Shown here: one piece after another, positions 7,555 through 16,007 of the stretch | Position numbering within the stretch: position 1 is the first letter of the stretch | Layout: each line of letters starts with the position of its first letter | NCBI RefSeq assembly: GCF_008729015.1 | Contig: NZ_RKSM01000001.1 | Span: forward strand, 186,001 to 250,000 | Reading direction: 5' to 3' | DNA from: Haloarcula sp. CBA1129 | GTDB lineage: Archaea > Halobacteriota > Halobacteria > Halobacteriales > Haloarculaceae | Length of the DNA stretch: 64,000 nucleotides | Made by a program: the position numbers and the translations under genes | Notes under the pieces: model-generated | Seen by the model: the letters and a program-made list of their open reading frames with translations, nothing else | Told to the model about the DNA's origin: nothing | Database searches by the model: none

Positions 7555-9864
7555 TCAGCGGACCGATTCCAGCAGCAGCCGCTGTTCGACGCGTTTGACC
7601 TCGTGTTGGACGTCACGCACGGCGTCGATGTTCGGCGAGATGGATGTGACCCCCTCGTCGACGAGGAAGTCCACCATCTGTGGCTTCGAGGCGGCCTGCC
7701 CGCAGATGCTCGTGGCGACGTCGTGCTCGCGGCAGGTCCCGATGACCTGACTCATGAGTTCGAGGACGGCCGGGTGGAGTTCGTCGAAGCGGTCGGCGAC
7801 GTTGCCGTTGTTCCGGTCGACGGCCAGCGTGTACTGTGTGAGGTCGTTCGTCCCGAAGGAGACGAAGTCGATACCGGCCTCACAGATGCCCTCGATGGAC
7901 AGCGCGCTCGCCGGTGTCTCGACCATGACGCCCCAGTCGCGCTTTTCGGGGTCGATGCCGACCTCTTGCATCAGCGCCTTCGCCCGCAGGATGTCCTCGG
8001 CGTCGGTGACAAGTGGAAGCATCAATTCGACGTTATCATAGCCTAAGTCGTACAGGCGCTCGAACGCGCGGAGTTCGAGCTTGAACTCGCCGGGCCGGTC
8101 GAGCGAGCGACGGATGCCTCGATAGCCCAGCATCGGGTTGTGCTCGCTCGGCTCGTCCTCGCCACCCTGGAGCTGTCGGAACTCGTCGGAGGGGGCATCG
8201 AGGGTCCGGACCCGTACCGGGCGCGGGTAGAACGCCTCGGCCACCGAGCGGACGCCCTCGACTATCTCGTCGACGTAGGCGCGCTCGCCGTGGTCCTCGA
8301 CGTAGCGCGAGGGGGTCTTGTCCGTCGAGAGAATCATGTGCTCGATGCGCAGCAGGCCGACGCCGTCGGCCCCTGTCGCGGCGGCCCGCTCAGCAGCCTC
8401 CGGGATGGAGACGTTGACCTTGACCTCCGTTCCGGTCATCGGTTTGACAGGCGAATGTGCCTCGACCGCCCCGGCGTCGCCTTCCTCGTCGGCCGTCTCG
8501 GGAACCTTGGCCCCTTTCTCGACGGTGCCCTTGTCTCCGTCGAGTGTGACCGTTTCGCCGTCTCGGAGCTTCTGTGTCGCGTCCTCGGCACCGACGACGG
8601 CCGGCACGCCGAGCTCTCGTGAGACGATGGCGGCGTGGCTGGTCATCCCGCCCTCGTCGGTGATGATGCCGTTGGCGCGTTTCATCGCCGGTACCATGTC
8701 CGGCGTGGTCATCTCGGCGACGATGATGTCGCCGTCCTCGACCTTGTCGAGGTTGTCGAGCTTGTCGACGATGCGGACGACGCCGGTGACCCGGCCCGGC
8801 GCGGAGCCGATTCCGGAGAGCCGGACCGACTCCGACTGGCTCTCCATCGCTCCGCCGTCCGCGACGCCCGATTTGGCCCCCGGTGGCTGGCTCTCGGCCT
8901 CGTTTGCCGAGCCGGCGCTCCCTTCGGGGTCGTCGATGGTGGTAATCGGACGGGACTGCAGCAGGTACACCTCGCCCTCGTAGACCGCCCACTCCACGTC
9001 CTGTGGCGTGTCGTAGTGGTCTTCGACTCGCTCGCCGATCTCGATGAGCCGGTGAATCTCCTCGTCATCGAGGACACGCTCGTTGCGCTTCTCCTCGGGG
9101 ACGGAGCGTTCGATGGTCTCCCCGTCCTCGCCCCGAACACACATCACCTTCTTGTCGGCGACGGTCACCTCGTCGATGGTGCCCGTCTCGCGGTCGACGA
9201 TGTAGTTGTCGGGCGAGACCGCACCGGAGACGACCGCTTCGCCCAGTCCCCACGCGGCCTCGATGATGGCCGTCGGGCCGCCCGTCGAGGGGTGGCTGGT
9301 GAACATGACGCCCGATTTCTCCGCGTCGACCATCTGCTGGACGACGACGGCGATGTCCACGGCGTCGTGCGCGAAGTCGTTCTCGTTGCGGTAGTAGATA
9401 GCACGCTGGGTAAACAGCGACGCCCAGCATTCCTTGACTCGTTGCAAAAGGTCCGTCCGCGAGACGTTCAGGTACGTGTCCTGCTGGCCGGCGAAGGAGG
9501 CGTCCGGGAGGTCCTCCGCGGTCGCCGAGGACCGGACCGCCACGTCCTCGTCGCCCATCTCGTCGTAGGCGGCCAGCAGGTCCTCACGGACCGACGGCGG
9601 GGTGTCCGTTTCCAGAATCAACTCCTGAGCGCGTTCGGCCGCCTCGGCCAGCGCCTGCGAGTCATCGCTGTCGACATCGACGGCCTCGAACAGCGGCTCG
9701 TCGATTCCAGTTGCTTCGATGAACGACCGATACGTGTCGGCGGTAACGACGAACGCCGACGGAACGGGCAGGCCCGCTCCGGTCAGTTCTCCGAGAGACG
9801 CCGCCTTGCCGCCGACCCGCGCTAGGTCGTCGGCACCGATTTCGTCGAGCCACAGTGTTGGCAT
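7555..9864 (-). CDS. ppsA: Phosphoenolpyruvate synthase
   Basis: 769 residues. Converts pyruvate + ATP + water to PEP + AMP + Pi, the entry step of gluconeogenesis. The N-terminal ATP-grasp-type domain starts WLDEIGADDLARVGGKAASLGEL; ATP-binding motifs such as VAVRSSATAEDLPDASFAGQ follow. The phosphohistidine domain has GGMTSHAAIVSRELGVPAVV near residue 410. The C-terminal TIM barrel has the substrate motifs VETPASALSIEGI, SFGTNDLTQYTLAVDRN and catalytic cysteine in TSICGQAAS. A Ser/Pro/Gly-rich acidic linker (about residues 315-345) separates the first two domains. A TATA-like box and a long palindrome lie upstream and suggest carbon-responsive control. Confidence 0.97.
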   Translation of the reverse strand: MPTLWLDEIGADDLARVGGKAASLGELTGAGLPVPSAFVVTADTYRSFIEATGIDEPLFEAVDVDSDDSQALAEAAERAQELILETDTPPSVREDLLAAYDEMGDEDVAVRSSATAEDLPDASFAGQQDTYLNVSRTDLLQRVKECWASLFTQRAIYYRNENDFAHDAVDIAVVVQQMVDAEKSGVMFTSHPSTGGPTAIIEAAWGLGEAVVSGAVSPDNYIVDRETGTIDEVTVADKKVMCVRGEDGETIERSVPEEKRNERVLDDEEIHRLIEIGERVEDHYDTPQDVEWAVYEGEVYLLQSRPITTIDDPEGSAGSANEAESQPPGAKSGVADGGAMESQSESVRLSGIGSAPGRVTGVVRIVDKLDNLDKVEDGDIIVAEMTTPDMVPAMKRANGIITDEGGMTSHAAIVSRELGVPAVVGAEDATQKLRDGETVTLDGDKGTVEKGAKVPETADEEGDAGAVEAHSPVKPMTGTEVKVNVSIPEAAERAAATGADGVGLLRIEHMILSTDKTPSRYVEDHGERAYVDEIVEGVRSVAEAFYPRPVRVRTLDAPSDEFRQLQGGEDEPSEHNPMLGYRGIRRSLDRPGEFKLELRAFERLYDLGYDNVELMLPLVTDAEDILRAKALMQEVGIDPEKRDWGVMVETPASALSIEGICEAGIDFVSFGTNDLTQYTLAVDRNNGNVADRFDELHPAVLELMSQVIGTCREHDVATSICGQAASKPQMVDFLVDEGVTSISPNIDAVRDVQHEVKRVEQRLLLESVR

Positions 9865-9891
9865 GGACTCACTCGTATCATCTCCAACGAC

Positions 9892-9898
9892 AATTAAG
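9892..9898 (-). promoter_or_regulatory. TATA-like box of ppsA
   Basis: On the minus strand the sequence TCCTTAATTG is centred about 31 nt before the ppsA ATG. With the usual 25-27 nt from TATA centre to start site the mRNA would have a leader of only a few nucleotides. Sequence-only prediction. Confidence 0.5.
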
Positions 9899-9932
9899 GA
9901 AGTTCCGGTTACGGCCGGTAGGAAAGCCGCTC

Positions 9933-9952
9933 TTCACTCGATATCGAGTGAA
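9933..9952. promoter_or_regulatory. 20-bp perfect palindrome upstream of ppsA, TrmB-like operator candidate
   Basis: TTCACTCGATATCGAGTGAA is its own reverse complement over all 20 bases. Its core CACT-N7-GAGTG has the same form as the site I recall for the Halobacterium sugar regulator TrmB (TACT-N7/8-GAGTA), which controls gluconeogenic genes including ppsA. It is centred about 47 bp upstream of the ppsA TATA-like box, an activator-like distance, and downstream of the phzF-like gene's stop. Confidence 0.6.
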
Positions 9953-9985
9953 TTAGACAGTCATGCCGCCGGTGCGGTCCCGCGG

Positions 9986-10897
9986 TCACGCCTCGATGAT
10001 GTCGTCGTCGTCGACGGCGGGGACGGTCACCGTCCCGTCAAGCGCGGTCACGCCGCGCCCGCCGACCCACACCTCGGCCCCATCGGTATCGACTGACACC
10101 GTCCCGGGTCTGTCACGGAAGTGCCCGCCCTCGGCGATGATCTGCTCGATGGTGTCATCGAGCGCTCCGTAGCGACGAACAAACGCCGCACAGGCCCCCG
10201 ACGCCGTGGCGCTTACCGGCTCTTCGGTCCGGCTCCCCGCCCGGAAGGCTCGCCCGTGGAACGTCGACCGCCGGGTCGCGTCGCCACCGACAGTGTCGAA
10301 GGTAAACGGGTACACGCCGACGGCGTCCACGCGGTCACAGAGCGAGGCGACAGCAGCCACATCAACGCTGAGACGACTCAGATGCTCGAAGTAGTTGACC
10401 GGAATCATGAGCCACGACTCACCCGTGTCAGCTGTCGCCAGCGGGAGGTCCGCACCCACGTCTTTGAGCGTGGCCGCGTCGAGTCCGAGCGCGGCCGCGA
10501 CATCGCTGTAGGGAATGTCGACTTCTGTGATGTCTGCCCGCCCCTGTTCGACCCAGACCATGCCGTTCTGTTTGGTCTCGACGGCGACCTCGCCCCCGGC
10601 GGTTGCGACCGTCCATTCGGCATCGTCGATCTCGCCACGTTCGTAGAGCGCAGCGTGTGCAGCGACCGTTGCCGTCTCCGCCTGTGTCAGTTCCTCGGTC
10701 GGCGAGAAACAGCGAAGCCGGCGGTCGGCGTCCGCCGCTGGGAACACGAACGCCGTCTCGGTGGCCCCCAGTTCGCTGGCGACGGCCTGCATCTGGTCGT
10801 CGGTCAGTCCGTCGGCCTCGGGCACGACGCCGGCCGGTGTGCCCGCCGTCGGCTCCGTGGCGAACGCGTCGACAAGCAACGCCTGTCGGGTATCCAT
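9986..10897 (-). CDS. PhzF family isomerase/epimerase-like protein
   Basis: 303 residues with the two-fold diaminopimelate-epimerase-like architecture of the PhzF family. The conserved N-terminal DAFATEPTAGTPAGVVPEAD and the catalytic-glutamate region LGATETAFVFPA (Glu near residue 47) are present, as is the second-half SATASGACAAFVRRYGAL motif. PhzF proteins act as isomerases on small acids in phenazine synthesis, but most homologs have unknown substrates, and there are no phenazine genes here. The start MDTRQALLVDAF is unambiguous. It is transcribed towards ppsA, 121 nt away, with a probable regulatory palindrome between. Confidence 0.85.
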   Translation of the reverse strand: MDTRQALLVDAFATEPTAGTPAGVVPEADGLTDDQMQAVASELGATETAFVFPAADADRRLRCFSPTEELTQAETATVAAHAALYERGEIDDAEWTVATAGGEVAVETKQNGMVWVEQGRADITEVDIPYSDVAAALGLDAATLKDVGADLPLATADTGESWLMIPVNYFEHLSRLSVDVAAVASLCDRVDAVGVYPFTFDTVGGDATRRSTFHGRAFRAGSRTEEPVSATASGACAAFVRRYGALDDTIEQIIAEGGHFRDRPGTVSVDTDGAEVWVGGRGVTALDGTVTVPAVDDDDIIEA

Positions 10898-10982
10898 GGC
10901 ACGGAGTTGTGCTGACCCGCAGATAACCTTTTCCGGAGCTAGCCGGGGGCAACCGACGGCAGGACACGATTCTGACGGACGA

Positions 10983-10990
10983 CTTTAGTA
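10983..10990 (+). promoter_or_regulatory. TATA-like box of the phosphopantoate ligase gene
   Basis: CTTTAGTA is centred about 27 nt before the ATG at 11013, the spacing expected for a leaderless haloarchaeal transcript. Confidence 0.45.
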
Positions 10991-11012
10991 CAGGGGGCTA
11001 TCACTGGAACGT

Positions 11013-11762
11013 ATGAGCGACGACGTCGACCTCCCTGAGAGCCACCCCCGCTACGAGTCGCTGCTGACCCGCCACCGGATCGAGGCGGGCGTCGACCGCG
11101 GTATCACCTCCCGACAGGGCCTCATCGCCCAAGGGCGCGGTGAAGCCTTCGACTACCTGCTGGGCGAGCGCACCATCGACAGCGCCGACGCCGCAGAGCG
11201 TGCCGCCGCGGCACACCTCCTCTCCGCCGACCACGCCGTCGTCTCGGTCAACGGCAACGCCGCCGCCCTCGTCCCCGGTGAACTCGTCGAACTGGCCGAG
11301 GTGACCGGCGCCGACCTCGAAGTAAACCTGTTCAACCGGACCGAGGAGCGCATCGAGGCCATCGCCGACTACCTCCGCGAGCACGGCGCGACCGACGTGA
11401 AGGGGCTGACCGCCGACGGGCGCATCCCCGGCCTCGACCACGAGCGCGCGAAGGTCGACGCCGACGGCATCGGCGCGGCGGACGTGGTTCTCGTCCCACT
11501 GGAGGACGGTGACCGCGCCGAGGCGCTGGGCGAGATGGGCAAGACGGAACTGGTCATCGACCTCAACCCACAGAGCCGCTCGGCCGAAGTGGCCACGGTG
11601 CCTATCATCGACAACATCATCCGGGCGATACCGAACATCACCGAGCACGCACGAGGCCTCCGTGGCGACTCCGATGCCCAGCAAGCGGCCATCGAAACGT
11701 TCGACGCCGACGATGCTCTGACTGCCGCCGAGCGGACGATTCGGGAGGGCGACCTCGAATGA
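11013..11762 (+). CDS. 4-phosphopantoate--beta-alanine ligase (archaeal CoA synthesis)
   Basis: 249 residues of the archaeal phosphopantothenate synthetase family (COG1701). It joins 4-phosphopantoate and beta-alanine using ATP, replacing the bacterial PanC/PanK order. Family landmarks are the N-terminal PESHPRYESLLTRHRIEAGV, VSVNGNAAALVPGELVELA (Gly/Asn nucleotide motif, around residue 75), NLFNRTEERIEAI, and the conserved IDLNPQSRSAEVATVPIIDN near residue 190. A TATA-like box 27 nt upstream indicates a leaderless message. The stop overlaps the next gene's ATG by 4 nt (ATGA), so the two are translationally coupled. The window also holds mfnA, a likely source of its beta-alanine. Confidence 0.92.
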   Translation: MSDDVDLPESHPRYESLLTRHRIEAGVDRGITSRQGLIAQGRGEAFDYLLGERTIDSADAAERAAAAHLLSADHAVVSVNGNAAALVPGELVELAEVTGADLEVNLFNRTEERIEAIADYLREHGATDVKGLTADGRIPGLDHERAKVDADGIGAADVVLVPLEDGDRAEALGEMGKTELVIDLNPQSRSAEVATVPIIDNIIRAIPNITEHARGLRGDSDAQQAAIETFDADDALTAAERTIREGDLE

Positions 11763-14329
11763 GCCTGCCGCCGTACATCTACGCCGACCGTCGGGTACCT
11801 GACGAGGAGACCGTCAGAGAAACCCTCGACCAGCGGACGATGACCGCCTTCGGCGACACCGAGAAACTGGAACGACTCCATCGGGTGTTCTATCCGGTGT
11901 TCAAGGTCGACTACGAGTACGAGACCGGCGAGGGCAAACTGTTCGGCACGACGACGAAGTCCGAGACAGCGTTTCTCGACGGCCTCTGGGCGGACAACGA
12001 CCGGGCGGTGTCCCAGTACGTCGATGACACCGACGCGGTGGTCCGCCGAGCGACGGGCGACTACGACTTCGGCCGCAGCGACCCGGCGCTTGGCCGCTCC
12101 GTCCTGTTGCAGTTTCAGGTCACCGACGACGACGCCCGGTCGCTGCTGCCCCAGCGTGTCGCGGAGTACCGCGAGCAGCGCCACGACTCCGCCGCGGGCG
12201 CGGCGAACGTGTTCCTCCGAAAGCTCAGAGAGTCTTACGGGCTCCCCGGGGATTTCGACCCCGACGGGTTCGACGGTGTGACCGCCGTCGAGCGCCTGTA
12301 TCTTCCCTTCTGGCTCGCTGAGTACCACTCGCCAGACAGCACGGACGTCAAGCTCGTCACCTTCCGGGACCCTGATGCCCCGACCGACGACTTGCAGCGC
12401 CACGGCTGGCTCGCAGAGTTCCTCAGCGCCGAGCCTCGGCGGCTGGCCGAGTACGGCTACGAGGTCAACCCTGACCGGCTCGAACGGAACATCCGCGAAC
12501 GGATCGACCAGCCCGACGAACCCGGCTCGGCTGGAACGAGCCGGAACTCTAATTCCAGCCGTGGCAGTTCCGGCGACAGCGACGACGGAGCGCCCTCGAT
12601 AAACCGCGAGCGACCCTCGGACGACGGGACAGTGGTCCAGCCCGACGGCGTCGACATGCAGGCCGACGGGCTGGTCGACCCCGACCCGACCCGGAGCTTC
12701 GCCGACGTGGGCGGAATGTCGGAGCTGTTGCAGACGCTGAACCACAAGGTTGTCCGGCCGCTACAGGACCCGACCGCCTTCGAGGAGTACGGTATCGGCG
12801 TGGTCAACGGTGTCCTCTTGCACGGGCCGCCCGGCTGTGGGAAGACACACGTCGCCGGCGCGCTCGCTGGCGAAGTCGACCACGCCTTCATCGAGGTCAC
12901 GCCCGCCGACGTGACGAGCAAGTACATGGGTGAACCCGCACAGAAGGTCGAGGAACTGTTCCAGATCGCCCGCGCGAACGCCCCCTGTATCCTCTTCATC
13001 GACGAGATTGACGGCATCGCCGGCGCACGCGACGGCGACAGCAACATGAACAGCAGCGAGCAGCAACTGGTGAATCAGCTCCTCACCGAACTCGAAGGGA
13101 TTGCCGACGAGGACGTGGTGGTGCTCGGCGCGACGAACCTCGTCGAGGACGTGGACGACGCGATTCGCCGCTCGGGCCGGTTCGACGAGCGGGTCGAGGT
13201 CCCGCCGCCGGACCCCGCGGCACGAACGCAGATTCTGGAGATACACCTCGCCGGTCGGCCGACGGCGGACGACATCGATTTGGCCCCCATCGTCGAGGAG
13301 ACGGCCGGCTTCGCGGCCAGCGACATCGAACTCCTCGCCGAGGACGCCGCCCGGAAGGCGTTGCGGGCCGACGCTCCCATCGGGACGGACCACCTCATGC
13401 AGGCTGCCACAGAGACCGACACCAGTATCCCGGACTGGGTCGACCCCGAGATGGTCGCCGAGAACGGCGTCGTCCAGCCCGACGGCGTCGACCTGCAGGC
13501 CAGTTCGCTCGTCGAGACCGACCCCGGACGCGACTTCGGCGATGTGGGCGGAATGGGTGAACTGAAGGCCCGACTGGAAGACACGGTCATCGACCCGCTT
13601 GAGAACACCGACACCTACGCCGAGTACGGCATCGACGTGCTCTCCGGGCTGTTGCTGTACGGTCCGCCCGGCTGCGGGAAGACCCACCTCGCCGGCGCGC
13701 TCGCGGGAGAACTCGACCATAGCTTCGTCGAAATAAGCCCCGCAGACGTGACCAGCAAATGGATGGGCGAGCCGGCCCGCAACGTCGCCGAGGTGTTCGA
13801 GGTGGCCCGCGCGAACGCCCCCTGCGTGCTGTTTATCGACGAAATCGACGGCATCGCGGGGTCGCGGCGCGGCTCGATGAACACGAGCGAGCAGCAGCTG
13901 GTCAATCAGCTGCTCACAGAACTCGAAGGCGCGGCGGCCGAGGACGTCGTCGTGGTCGCGGCGACGAACTTCGTCGAGGACATCGACGCGGCGCTCCGGC
14001 GCTCGGGCCGCTTCGACGAACGTGTCGAGGTCCCGCCGCCGGACGCCGAGGCCCGCAAGCAGATTCTGGATATCCACCTGCAGGAGCGTCCCGTCGCCGG
14101 TGACATCGACTGGGACGCCATCGTCGAGCCGACGGCCGGCTACGCCGCCAGTGACCTCGAACTCCTCGCCGAGGACGCCGCGCGGCACGCCTTGCGAGAC
14201 GGCTCGGACATAACCCAGGCGCACCTCGAAACTGCCGTCTGGGAGACGCATTCGAGCATCGCCGACTGGGACGACCGGGACCGCTATCAGGGAGCGGAGG
14301 GGACTGCTGACCTCGGACTTGGACCGTAG
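11759..14329 (+). CDS. Tandem AAA+ ATPase, Cdc48-related but without the Cdc48 N domain
   Basis: 856 residues. The N-terminal 280 or so show no recognised domain, end in a Ser/Asn-rich acidic linker, and replace the usual Cdc48 double-psi barrel. Two AAA modules follow. P-loops (GPPGCGKTH) lie near residues 355 and 634; each is followed by CxLFIDEIDGIAG (Walker B), a sensor-1 asparagine (LGATNLVED, VAATNFVED) and RRSGRFDERVEVPPPD (Arg fingers). Both modules start VVQPDGVDxQAxxLV, so they arose by internal duplication. Substrate-remodelling ATPase activity is expected; the target is unknown. Its 4-nt overlap with the CoA gene upstream is the only functional hint and may only reflect shared transcription. 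Confidence 0.9.
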   Translation: MSLPPYIYADRRVPDEETVRETLDQRTMTAFGDTEKLERLHRVFYPVFKVDYEYETGEGKLFGTTTKSETAFLDGLWADNDRAVSQYVDDTDAVVRRATGDYDFGRSDPALGRSVLLQFQVTDDDARSLLPQRVAEYREQRHDSAAGAANVFLRKLRESYGLPGDFDPDGFDGVTAVERLYLPFWLAEYHSPDSTDVKLVTFRDPDAPTDDLQRHGWLAEFLSAEPRRLAEYGYEVNPDRLERNIRERIDQPDEPGSAGTSRNSNSSRGSSGDSDDGAPSINRERPSDDGTVVQPDGVDMQADGLVDPDPTRSFADVGGMSELLQTLNHKVVRPLQDPTAFEEYGIGVVNGVLLHGPPGCGKTHVAGALAGEVDHAFIEVTPADVTSKYMGEPAQKVEELFQIARANAPCILFIDEIDGIAGARDGDSNMNSSEQQLVNQLLTELEGIADEDVVVLGATNLVEDVDDAIRRSGRFDERVEVPPPDPAARTQILEIHLAGRPTADDIDLAPIVEETAGFAASDIELLAEDAARKALRADAPIGTDHLMQAATETDTSIPDWVDPEMVAENGVVQPDGVDLQASSLVETDPGRDFGDVGGMGELKARLEDTVIDPLENTDTYAEYGIDVLSGLLLYGPPGCGKTHLAGALAGELDHSFVEISPADVTSKWMGEPARNVAEVFEVARANAPCVLFIDEIDGIAGSRRGSMNTSEQQLVNQLLTELEGAAAEDVVVVAATNFVEDIDAALRRSGRFDERVEVPPPDAEARKQILDIHLQERPVAGDIDWDAIVEPTAGYAASDLELLAEDAARHALRDGSDITQAHLETAVWETHSSIADWDDRDRYQGAEGTADLGLGP

Positions 14330-14357
14330 TCCGCCGCGCTGCGCGCTTTCCACTAAA

Positions 14358-16007
14358 TCACTCTAGTTCAGCGTCGAGCGCTCCGGCGACCCGCTCCAGA
14401 AACGCCGGTGACTCGACGAGTGCGCTCGCGGCCTCGATGTCCGCGTGTATCGGGCGGTCCTCGGTAAGCGCCGGCACCACCGAACGGACGGCATCGTAGG
14501 CCTCTGCCGACCCGACGCCCAGTTCGAGGTCGTCATCGACGAAGTCGGCGGCCTGTGCTCCACAGCACAGCTCGACGCCGAGAATCGAAGCGGCGTTTCG
14601 CGCTGCGTTTCGGGCCAGATAGGCCGACTGCGCGCTCATGCTGACGTGGTCCTCCTGATTGCCGCTGACGGGGGTGTTATCCATCGAGGGCCGGCCGAAG
14701 GACCGGCATTCGTTTAACAGCGCCGCAGCGGTGTACTGTGCAATCATGTAGCCCGAGCGGACCCCACTTCGCTCGGTGAGAAACGGCGGGAGGTGTGGCT
14801 CCTGTAGATTCGGATTGAGCATTCTGTCGGTCCGGCGCTCCGAGATGGCCGCGAGTTCGGTGAGCGCGTTCGTCAGATAGTCGAGGCGCATGGCGAGCAC
14901 CGCCCCGTGGAAGTTCCCACCGGAGAGCACGGCCGCGCTGTCGGAGCCGGTGGCCCGGTCGTCGACGCTCACAACCCCTGCCTCGCGGCTCGCCTCACGT
15001 CGCTCGCTCCCGCTCGCTCGGCCCGAGGACTCACTGCGCTCGCCCTCGCGGGGAAACACCAGCGGATTGTCCGTCGCGCTGTTAAGCTCGACCTCGACAG
15101 CCTCCCGGAGGTGGGCGACGGCGTCACGGACCGCGCCGTGGACCTGCGGCAGACAGCGCATCGCATAGGCGTCCTGCACGCGGTCGCAGTTCCGGTGGGA
15201 CGCAATCACGTCGGAGTCGGCCGTCAGCCGCCGGATGTTTCGCGCACTCGCGGCCTGTCCGGTGTGGGGCCGGACGGCGGTGATGGCTTCGTGGGATGGC
15301 ACCGTCGAGGAGAGGGTCACCTCCGTCGTGAGCGCGCCAGCGATGTCGGCGGCGGCGACCAGTCGTTCGGCGTCGGTGAGGAGGAGGGCGGCAACGCCGA
15401 CGCTCAGCTGCGTCCCGTTGATGAGCGCCAACCCCTCCTTGGCCCGGAGCGTCACCGGTTCGAGGCCGGCCGCGTCGAGCGCCTCGTCGCCGGGCAGTCG
15501 GTCCCCCTCGACCTCGGCTTCCCCCTCGCCGATGAGCACTAGCGACATATGGGCGAGTGGCGCGAGGTCGCCGCTCGCGCCGAGGCTGCCCCGCGATGGG
15601 ACAACCGGGTGAACACCTGCGTCGAGCATCGCCACCAGCAAATCGACGACCGACTCACGGATGCCCGAATACCCCTTCGCCAGCGTGTTCGCCCGCGTGA
15701 CCATCATCGCCCGGACTTCCTCTGTCGTCAACTCCCGGCCGACGGCGGCGGCGTGGCTCCGAAGGAGGTTCCGCTGGAGGGAATCGAGGTCCTCGTGTGG
15801 GATGCGCTCGTCGACGAGGTCGCCGAAGCCGGTGGTGACGCCGTACACCGCCTCGTCGCTGTCAAGCACGCTCTCGACGCGCTCGCGGGACTCACGAATT
15901 CGCTCACGGGCGGTCTCGGCAACCGTGACGGTCGCACCGTTCCGGGCGACGGCGACCACCTCGGCGGGTGTGAGCGACTCGCCGTCGAGGACAACGTCGG
16001 CGGTCAT
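14358..16007 (-). CDS. hutH: Histidine ammonia-lyase
   Basis: 549 residues. Deaminates L-histidine to urocanate, the first step of histidine degradation. The self-forming MIO cofactor triad Ala-Ser-Gly is in SRGSLGASGDLAPLAHMSLV near residue 150. Other family motifs: YGVTTGFGDLVDERI, GNFHGAVLAMRLDYL and NQEDHVSMSAQSAYLARN. An in-frame, low-complexity stretch of about 40 residues rich in Glu/Arg/Ser (DNA 14968-15053, GAGCGAGCG-like) is inserted between NPLVF and SGGNFHG, where most family members are continuous. It is last in hutUGIH; its ATG overlaps the hutI stop by 4 nt. Confidence 0.96.
   Translation of the reverse strand: MTADVVLDGESLTPAEVVAVARNGATVTVAETARERIRESRERVESVLDSDEAVYGVTTGFGDLVDERIPHEDLDSLQRNLLRSHAAAVGRELTTEEVRAMMVTRANTLAKGYSGIRESVVDLLVAMLDAGVHPVVPSRGSLGASGDLAPLAHMSLVLIGEGEAEVEGDRLPGDEALDAAGLEPVTLRAKEGLALINGTQLSVGVAALLLTDAERLVAAADIAGALTTEVTLSSTVPSHEAITAVRPHTGQAASARNIRRLTADSDVIASHRNCDRVQDAYAMRCLPQVHGAVRDAVAHLREAVEVELNSATDNPLVFPREGERSESSGRASGSERREASREAGVVSVDDRATGSDSAAVLSGGNFHGAVLAMRLDYLTNALTELAAISERRTDRMLNPNLQEPHLPPFLTERSGVRSGYMIAQYTAAALLNECRSFGRPSMDNTPVSGNQEDHVSMSAQSAYLARNAARNAASILGVELCCGAQAADFVDDDLELGVGSAEAYDAVRSVVPALTEDRPIHADIEAASALVESPAFLERVAGALDAELE

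Noticed and set aside
8635-9825. 396-codon open frame antisense to ppsA
   Set aside because: Shadow of a fully conserved enzyme.
12761-14353. 530-codon open frame antisense to the AAA ATPase
   Set aside because: High-GC DNA leaves long open frames opposite real genes; this one mirrors the two duplicated AAA domains and has no independent motifs.
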